Positions 9,401 through 15,340 of a DNA stretch of 15,340 bases are shown here, one piece after another. The stretch covers positions 19,102 to 34,441 of the forward strand of contig BDDC01000062.1 in assembly GCA_001662425.1 (NCBI GenBank). Reading direction: 5' to 3'. The number at the start of each line of letters is the position of its first letter. Positions within the stretch are counted from its first letter, which is position 1. Origin of the DNA: Chlamydomonas sphaeroides (lineage: Eukaryota; Chlorophyta; Chlorophyceae; Chlamydomonadales; Chlamydomonadaceae). The position numbers and the translations under genes were made by a program. Under the pieces are notes generated by a model. It did no database searches. It was not told the origin of the DNA and saw only the letters and a list, made by a program, of their open reading frames with translations.

Positions 9401-12400
9401 AAAGCGCACCCGTCAAAAAAGCGAGCGTGTCCATGCGGTACCCGCCCCTTTGTCCTGTTGTGTGTGTTGGTCGAGTCCTGCCCGCCCGCTCAACAGCTAG
9501 CGCCAGATCCCCGCACCTGGTTTGCCGCCGCAACCAGGCAGTGAATCCTGCCCAGCAGCCGTTCTGTCGGCCTAGAGAGCGCATGCTGCTGCTGCGGACA
9601 CTGAGAACAAAGGCACCGCCACGAGCCATTGTGCTGCCGTTGCGAGTGCTGATGTCCAGTGCTCCGTCGCTGTAAGGTGCGCTGTCCTGGACTGCAGACG
9701 GGCCGCTGTCAAAGCGGGAGGGGGCGCTCTTGCCCGACACCTGTAGTGTTGCGCGGCGCTTCTGCTTGGGGTCGTCACCGTCCTCATCGTCTACATCGCC
9801 AGGTGCGGCTGCGCGAGCATCATCCTCGTCCTCCGCGTCCTCCTCGTCCTCCTCCTGCAGCGACGGGCGCAGGGATGCCGAGGGCAGCAGCGGCAGCGCG
9901 TCGGCAGCCACCCGCCGGTCGGGGTAAGGCTCCGCTTGTATGTGAGCACCACGTGCAGCATCAGTGGGCTGGCGTGTTGCGGGCTGCTGCAATCGTCACC
10001 GCTCACTCACGTCCAGAACGAGGTTGGTGGTCTGGGATGCCAGCGCCCGGGTGAGGCCCTGCAGGGTCCGAAACCACGTGGGCTGGCAGGTTCACGACAT
10101 TCGTTCTGAGGTGAGCTCGGTGTTGCTTAAACGCTACTCATACGTCGTGTGCCAGTTAGTTTACAGTCCAGGCTACACACGCGCTTCACGCAGAAGGTTC
10201 ATACCCCTCCGGATCTCTCACCACGGGGATGACCAAGAAGGTGCCGTACAGCTTGTATCGCTGCGCCGCCACCGCACGCAGCAGATACGCCAGGTAACTG
10301 CGGAGGTAATGACGTGGGGCCAGGTCGGGATACGAGCAGGCGACAACGCACGTACTCATGCCCAGCTTCCCTTCTCCGTCCGTCCTTACAAGGCGGCCAT
10401 GCAGCTGATGGCTGCGCCCTCCACAGCAAGGAACGTCAGGTGAAGTGTGTCCACCTGAGGCCAGCATGCAAGCAGCATGCAATGATGAACGAGAGAAGTC
10501 GGGCCATATGCGGGGTCGCTGGTGAGTTTATTTGTTCACCCCGCCATCCAACGAAGAGCCTGGCCATAGCCACATCCCACCTGTTTTACGTTGTCAACAG
10601 TTGTAAAAAGGAGGGCGTCCAGAACTTGGCGCGAGGCGCGGAACAGGTCCGGGCCGCTGTGCAGCAGGAACTTGGTGGCATGCTGCTCGAAGACGCGGCT
10701 GCCGTTCGCGATCCACCCGGCACTGTGCTGGTGGACCTCTTTGGCCATCTGTAACGGGCCAGGACAAGAGGTTGGGAAAAGGCAGGTCGGGGGAGCTCGT
10801 TATCGCGCTTGAGCAAGATCCGTGGGTGCCATGCGTATGTTTGGTCGTACCGTGTAGAAGAGTGTCCCAAAGTTCCAAGTGGTTGTGTTGACGTACTTGT
10901 GCGTGCCGTGCTCGTCTTCGCTTTCGTACACGCTCCGCGAGGTATAGAACATGAGTTGTAGGATGGGCGACGACGGCTCATGGTGCGCTGCTAGGATCTC
11001 GTTCAGGAGCTCCTGCAGGGGCATGAGTATGCGGTTGCTTGGGTGGCAGGCCACGCATAGCAAACAGGTTGGTAGTAAACATCCATGGTGGCTGCTGTGA
11101 CGGGTGGATGGCGGCTTGGGACGACACTGCCACGACGTTGATCAGTCCCATACCTTGATGACTTCGGCGCTGTACTCAATGCGCTCAAGTAAATGCTGCG
11201 GTGTGGGGTAATTTTTAGGACCATGGCAGGGTGCGTCAGGAGATCTTCCATATATACGAGCTCTGCAACGACATCGCAATGCGCTCCAGGAGATTGCCGC
11301 AGGCATGGCAGCAGGTCGTGATGTGGGCAAGCGAAGGATACGCCATCGGGAATGGAGGGGAAGCACCCTTTGAACACGTCGTGTGCTATGACGCCATGCA
11401 CCTCAATACCACGCTGCACCCTTCAGCCTGCAGATACCCGTCTTGACAACCCACGCACCGGCATGTCCTCGGCTGTGTATAGGTACGGCACGGTGCGGTT
11501 CTGGGAGATCACATCCAGTGCCCGGACGTTGGTCATGAGCTGATGAGACGATCAATCAAGGAGTGCGGCGGTGCCGGGTGGGCAGCGCAAATACACACGG
11601 TCAGGCAGGCATGTGAAGGCGTGCATGAGCGAGGACAGCGTGAGCACTGGCATGTGGAGGTGAGTTGTGGGTTTGATGAAGCTCGGAACGAGTCACAACC
11701 ACAAGGCATGTCACGGGCCTGCACGCCACAGCAGGCAGCGCACACCAGCCCGCGGCCCTCACCTCGTGCATGAGCTGCTGCGCCTCGCCGCTTCGGCCTA
11801 ACGCGAGCATGCTGCTGCGCTGGCCGCCAATGGCCAACAGAATCATCACGAAGCAGACCACGTGGATGACGGCCATCACCGCAACCGTGACCTGCGAGGT
11901 CGCCACGGCACACATAGCGCATCAGTGATACCCAACGCGATGGCCGTCATGAGCAGCTGCGAGGAAGACGGCATGCCATTGGGCTCCGCGCTTCCAGGGC
12001 ACCCACCAGGGCGTGCGTGCGGAAGCGCTGCTGCACCTGTGAGGGCGAGCCAGCAACGAGCACGAGGGAGGGGCTGGGGTTGAGTACCGCAGCGTGTTCA
12101 GGACGGAGTCCACCGCGCAAGGCCGCCGCACTACCTCTATCCTGACAGCCCCCACGCACCTGCTGCGCCTGGCCCGAGTCCATGAGTTTGGCCAGCTTCC
12201 GAAAGCGTTTGCCTGGCAGGGTAAATTTGTGTACCATGTGGTTTACGTGCAGGAATGGAAGGTGATGGGCACGACGAGGACGGGCGGACACAGCAGGGCC
12301 AGGGTAGAGCTATCTCGATGATGCGGACATGAGAGCGCAGGCTGCATCATGCGCGGGATATGAAGCTGCATCATGCGCGGGATATGAAGGCCGCGAAGGC

Positions 12401-15340
12401 TTCAACTAAAGCCAGATGTAGGGGGAGGACCCTCATGAGCGAACGGCGGGCGGGGAAGAAAGCCACACTCACGCGCCGCTTACCCCTCTTGTACTCAGTG
12501 CCGCCTGATGCTGCAGGGCCGCCAGGAACGGTGAAGGGCAGTGACGGGTTGGTAGGTGGGGGTGAAAGGTGGTCAGTAGCTAGGCTGTGTATTCCACGTT
12601 TCCTCCCCATTACCCTAAATACCCCTGCTGCAGTGCCACACCTGACGTCCCCGATACGGCGCTCTGGCCGCCCTCGCTGGCGGCGTCATCATCCACATAA
12701 GCTCCGCCTGTGCCTCCACCTCCGCCACCTCCATTGGCTGTCACCCTCGGCTTTCCTTCAAGGGTGCTTGCAGCCAACGCGGTTTCAACACCAAGCGCGC
12801 CAACGATGGGCATGGGGCGCGCAACAGGCACGCGAAAGCTTTCGGTTAGGCTGGCCACCGCTTCGGGCTCTGCCATTTCGTCGGCCAGCAGCTGGCCGTC
12901 GCCCGCGTCGCCGTCGCTCCGCGCCTCGGCAGCGCCGGTGCTGCCCTGCGTGCAGATCAAGCGCCGACAGGTCAGAACTTACGCAAGAAACGCGACCCGC
13001 ACGACAATTGCAAATGGACAAGGAAAACAAGAAGCGCCAGGCGGCATGCCGCGAGCGGCATGCTACCCTTCTTGCGGTTGGCGGTTGGCGGTTCGGGTTC
13101 AGTTTGCTTACCGGCTTGGCTGCCTCGGACGGAACCGTGTTCTGGTAGACGGCGCCCTGGCTCTCGACCCACATGGTCACCCGGCCGTCCTTGTCGCCGC
13201 GGCCCTGCAGCGCAGCACAACACATGCCAACGTGAGCCTACAGCCGCCTGGCATGCCATGGCAGAGCCAGGGTCAAGATCACACGCCATCTTTGCCGAGA
13301 GATGACAGCGCTCACCCCTTCCTCGCTGCGTGCTTCACTGTCGGCCTCCTCCTCCGCCACCTCATCGTCGCCCTCGCCAAGGCCACCTTCAGACACCACC
13401 GCACCTGCATACATGTAGGAGTATGATTTGTAGGCGCACGACTGCCGGGGTGCCTTGAAGGCGCCGCCCACAACTGAAGCACGAGCGATGCGCGCGCATC
13501 CACTCAACGGCATGGCTATCGTGGGGCAACTTACTGGGCGCAATGGTCCGTGCCGTCTTGGCCGTGGTCCCCCGGGGACGCTTGGCTGCCAGCGGCGATG
13601 ACGCTGGTTGTGGCGCCGCCAGCAATGCCTCTGCCTCGTCCAGGTGGTCACTGGAAGGGTGCTTCGCTGGTGCCTCCTGCAGCTCAGGGCCATCGCCGGG
13701 GTCGGTACTGCCAGGCAACGGTGCCGCTGGCTGCGGGCGCTCTCCACTGGCAGGCGTCCGGGGCTTGGCCTCGCCGCTGCCTGCACCGCCAGCGCTGACA
13801 GCAGCACCCGCGGCCCCGGGTTGTGCAGGGCCTTCAGGTGATGCCACCAGCTTGAGCCGCTCTCGGGCGCTGTCCCCGGCGCGCATGGAGCCGGCGCTGA
13901 TGCTGCCGATCATGTCCGCGTCTCTAGACCTTCGAGTGGTATGGGATCCAGGGCGGCAGGGTCAAGGCATGGCAGCCAGCCATCTAGTTGTGCCCTGGAA
14001 CAGCTAGACGGATCGCCTGCATATTAACAGGTGTCCCAAACCCACTGCCAGGCCCACTCGACTTGAGTCGGCCCTGCCAAAGGCCATCCGACGCACCTGA
14101 CCAGCCCCGCCAGCTTAGAGCGCGCCGCCACGGCCGCCGCCTTGCCGGCCGCTACCGCAGCGGGTGGTGTGACTCCTGGCGTCGGCAGCCCGCCTGCGCC
14201 ACCCTCGCGAAGCTGCTCCAGCAGCGCCGGTGGTGGTGCCGGTGGTCCCGCGACAGTAGCGGGGTCTAAAGGCGAGTCAATCATTAGCGCCGAGTCGCTG
14301 CGCAGGCGTGAGGCGCCAGGCGCGGCCCTGGGAGGCGCTCCAATGGCAACGGCGTCGCGCTGCTTGAGGCTGCTCTGAAGCTGCGGCTGCACGCCCCTGC
14401 CCACCGCAGACTGGGCCCTGGTGGTTGACGCTACAGTGGGCGCGGACGCCGTCGGCAATGGCGGTGGCGGTAGGGCCAGGACCGCGCTCTTGCGGTTCCG
14501 GACGACCGAGGCAGCGGTGCGCACCGTGGCGACGGTGGCTACAGTGCCAGTGCTGCCGGGGCGGCTGGCGGCGGGCAGCAGCGGCGCGGTGTGGATGCGG
14601 ATGATGGCGATGCCTCGCTGCCCGGGCCCGGGCTTGGCCACCACCTGCAAGACAGGGGCAAGGTCCAGCAGCAGGGTTTGCACACGGCAGGCGCCTCCTG
14701 CGCATCCGTCGCCGGCCGTCCCCCTGTCGAGCCCACAAAGCATCATGTGCACCCAGCCACCTGGACGTCCAGGCTGAGTGGCTCCCCATCGTCGTGCAGC
14801 GCTTGCAGCACGTGCATGGGGCCGACCTGCGCGGGTGGGGTATGGGAAATGGGGCAGTCAGGGGCGGAACAGCGGCCGCCGGGAGACTTCACATGGCAGG
14901 GGTGCAGTGGGGCCATCCAGTAGGGCCAGAAAGATGGCCCCACGCCGCCTGGTGGCTCCTCCCCGCCGGCCTCACCTTGACACCGACGTCCTTCTGCTTG
15001 GTCTTGAGGCTGCTCTTCTTGGCGCCGTGCAGGCTCAGCAGGTCGCCGGGAGCCGTGCAGCCCTGAGGCAACGACACCAGCCCGCCCAGCGACTCGCCCA
15101 GCAGCGCCTGTGTGGGCATGCCGAACAGCAGACCTGCGGGCCGCAGCCGCTCCTCCAGCACAGCAATCACGCGGCCGCTGGCGTCGAGCTCCAGCAGGCC
15201 GGTCACGCAGGCGGCGGGCCACAGGTCGACTATTAGGCAGGCCGTGGCGGCGTTGACATCAGTTGCGTCGCCGCTGTCCTGGGGCTGAGCAGCTGCGTCG
15301 CCTGTGTCCTCCGCCTCCGCCTCCACAAGTGACAACTGCG
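5851..15340 (-). CDS. PAS-domain / 'tiny macrocysts' (TMC)-like multi-pass membrane protein, 5' end beyond window
   Basis: Thirty-three exons: 15335-14976, 14826-14761, 14644-14097, 13923-13535, 13404-13316, 13204-13112, 12945-12642, 12510-12484, 12212-12160, 12036-12007, 11891-11763, 11539-11459, 11195-11154, 11012-10851, 10748-10581, 10454-10390, 10297-10222, 10058-10011, about 9929-9741, 9209-9117, 8993-8955, 8794-8729, 8561-8547, 8435-8337, 8162-8135, 7876-7767, 7551-7457, 7212-7163, 6982-6959, 6810-6733, 6496-6393, 6230-6068, 5909-5851. Joined, they give 1313 codons and a TGA without a frame break, which is strong internal proof. Residues here are numbered from 15335. Order: PAS domain (about 45-165), Ala/Pro/Gly-rich linker (about 165-620), TM1 (654-675), loop 1, TM2 (about 850-873), acidic cytosolic segment, TM3 (992-1014), loop 2, TM4 (1207-1230), tail. 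The sequence style matches the volvocine family annotated as 'tiny macrocysts protein B' / PAS proteins. The molecular function of that family is not established; a membrane sensor role is inferred. The exon 19 start is the least certain border. Confidence 0.85.
6733..9209 (-). other. Exons 20 to 30: TM3 and extracytosolic loop 2
   Basis: Exon 20 ends NDTLLLLSPFVLWSIL and exon 21 continues VIAMYATAVVKMK, making the third span. Exons 22 to 30 encode about 190 residues: a helical start (IVEVVAIHSVVNYMAARTYR), VFFSQ from a microexon, a Cys pair (ECHRKPEHQPCPG), sequon NSS in exon 28, and YSVGTMDLMDGLQEMREMHY before TM4. Several exons are tiny (13, 5, 9, 16 and 7 full codons), yet all phases agree. 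Exon 25 (8162-8135, LGANAYMAS) and exon 26 (7876-7767) were placed by phase and by the expected order. Confidence 0.75.
8547..8561 (-). other. 15-nt microexon (exon 23)
   Basis: Between acceptor atcgcag and donor gtaacg lie exactly five codons, VFFSQ. Skipping it would keep frame but join RTYRA directly to ELCVSD. Its inclusion gives RAVFFSQELCV, which fits the hydrophobic pattern of the surrounding helix. The evidence is splice signals, phase and pattern only. Confidence 0.65.
9376..9487. repeat. Imperfect 25-bp direct repeat in intron 19
   Basis: Positions 9376-9400 and 9463-9487 match with two differences and end GGTCGAGYCCTGCCCGCCC. They lie in the 531-nt intron 9740-9210, the longest of this gene. 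The preceding sequence (TTTGYCCTGTT at about 9337 and 9450) is also partly repeated, so a larger decayed duplication is likely. Confidence 0.8.
9741..10454 (-). other. Exons 16 to 19: TM2 and acidic cytosolic segment
   Basis: Exon 16 (VDTLHLTFLAVEGAAISCMAA) and exon 17 (YLAYLLRAVAAQRYKLYGTF, then LVIPV) form the second span, joined through a split Phe codon. Exon 18 continues GLTRALASQTTNLVLD. RYKLYGTFLVIPVGLTRALA is a conserved-looking block that I associate with this algal family. Exon 19 is strongly acidic (EEDEEDAEDEDDARAA, then GDVDDEDGDD) and ends KRRATLQ. Borders of exon 19 are tentative: the 9929 acceptor gives an 81-nt intron, the alternative at 9968 only 42 nt. Confidence 0.75.
10581..12212 (-). 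other. Exons 9 to 15: pre-TM basic helix, TM1 and extracytosolic loop 1
   Basis: Exon 8/9 junction gives YKRGKRFRKLAKLM, a basic stretch before the membrane. Exon 11 encodes the first membrane span (VTVAVMAVIHVVCFVMILLA). Exons 11 to 15 then encode about 170 residues rich in predicted helix, with N-glycosylation sequons NRT (exon 12), NTT (exon 14) and NGS (exon 15), and the motif TTWNFGTLFYT ahead of TM2. The basic side before TM1 and the sequons after it agree with cytosol-to-outside topology. Exons 12 and 13 join directly as EDMP-HLLERIEYSAEV in phase 0. Confidence 0.8.
12341..12388. repeat. 24-bp perfect tandem duplication in intron 8
   Basis: A 24-nt unit starting GCTGCATCATGCGC and ending GATATGAA occurs twice without a mismatch (12341-12364 and 12365-12388). 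It lies in the intron between exons 8 and 9 of the PAS/TMC-like gene and looks like a recent duplication. Confidence 0.95.
12484..14579 (-). other. Low-complexity linker exons (3 to 8)
   Basis: The rest of exon 3, and exons 4 to 8, encode a long Ala/Pro/Gly/Thr/Ser-rich segment with an acidic stretch in exon 5 (GEGDDEVAEEEADSEARSEE) and a seven-glycine run in exon 7. Folded islands stand out: MIGSISAGSMRAG at the start of exon 4 and RVTMWVESQGAVYQNTV in exon 6, probably family-conserved motifs. The linker likely lies in the cytosol between PAS and TM1. Exon 4 uses acceptor ctag at 13924, since that alone completes the AGA codon left by exon 3. Confidence 0.75.
14580..15335 (-). other. PAS domain-coding exons 1 to 3
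   Basis: Exon 1 encodes LLELDASGRVIAVLEERL, then GLLFG and ALLGESLGGLVSLPQG. This is the strand - helix - 'llG.sl..l.p' pattern that opens a PAS fold. Exon 2 gives VGPMHVLQALHDDGEPLSLD, and exon 3 opens with VVAKPGPGQRGIAIIRIHTA, the closing beta strands. PAS domains bind small ligands or cofactors or mediate dimerisation; no flavin-LOV signature (NCRFLQ) is visible, so a light role is not supported. The last five minus-strand bases of the window (CGCAG) could be the acceptor of exon 1; the frame is also open to the edge. Confidence 0.75.

Noticed and set aside
9261..9740. The open frame below the acidic exon as genuine coding sequence of the main transcript
   Set aside because: It leads to a stop and would lose TM3, loop 2 and TM4, whereas the donor at 9740 joins exon 20 in frame. 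It is treated as intron.
11197..11281. An extra exon encoding LVYMEDLLTHPAM before exon 13
   Set aside because: It needs a weak donor (gtccta), and exons 12 and 13 already join directly in phase 0 with a continuous helix.
1..15340. Bacterial operon, CRISPR array, tRNA or rRNA genes
   Set aside because: Gene structure is clearly intron-rich eukaryotic. No spaced identical repeats of CRISPR type were seen, and no tRNA cloverleaf or rRNA segment was recognised by eye.

Overview
This is nuclear DNA from a eukaryote, most likely a chlorophycean (volvocine, Chlamydomonas-type) green alga. It is very GC-rich and dense in short introns with gtgagt/gtgcgt donors and cag acceptors. Its large gene belongs to a PAS / 'tiny macrocysts' (TMC)-like membrane protein family that I know as strongly expanded in volvocine algae. 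The organism is an inference from gene family and gene style; no species is claimed. All gene models below were made by hand, joining exons that keep reading frame and intron phase.

Layout: two genes, both on the minus strand, so read them right to left. (1) 15340 down to 5851 is the 3' part of a PAS / TMC-like gene. Thirty-three exons join without a frame break into 1313 codons plus a stop, and the 5' part lies beyond the right edge. It encodes a PAS domain, a long low-complexity linker, and two consecutive 'TM - large loop - TM' modules, then a short cytosolic tail. A TGTAA polyadenylation-type signal follows at 5608-5604. (2) About 5600 to 3650 is an intergenic stretch in which I recognise no gene. 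(3) 3620 down to 216 is the 5' part of a CDKL-type (CMGC) protein kinase. Eleven exons give 244 codons from the ATG to beyond subdomain X, and the rest lies beyond the left edge.

The kinase half is visibly much richer in G+C than the intergenic stretch, and it carries minisatellite-like repeats in its introns. The two genes are head-to-tail neighbours, but nothing in the sequence links their functions. CDKL kinases in Chlamydomonas (LF5, FLS1, FLS2) act in flagellar length control or shortening. The PAS/TMC-like protein looks like a membrane sensor with cytosolic PAS input and two glycosylated extracytosolic domains.

The most interesting points are the apparent internal duplication in the membrane protein, a 15-nt microexon, several very small or ambiguous splice events, an 18-bp perfect palindrome just upstream of the kinase ATG, and an S-S-Y in place of the usual T-x-Y in the kinase activation loop.
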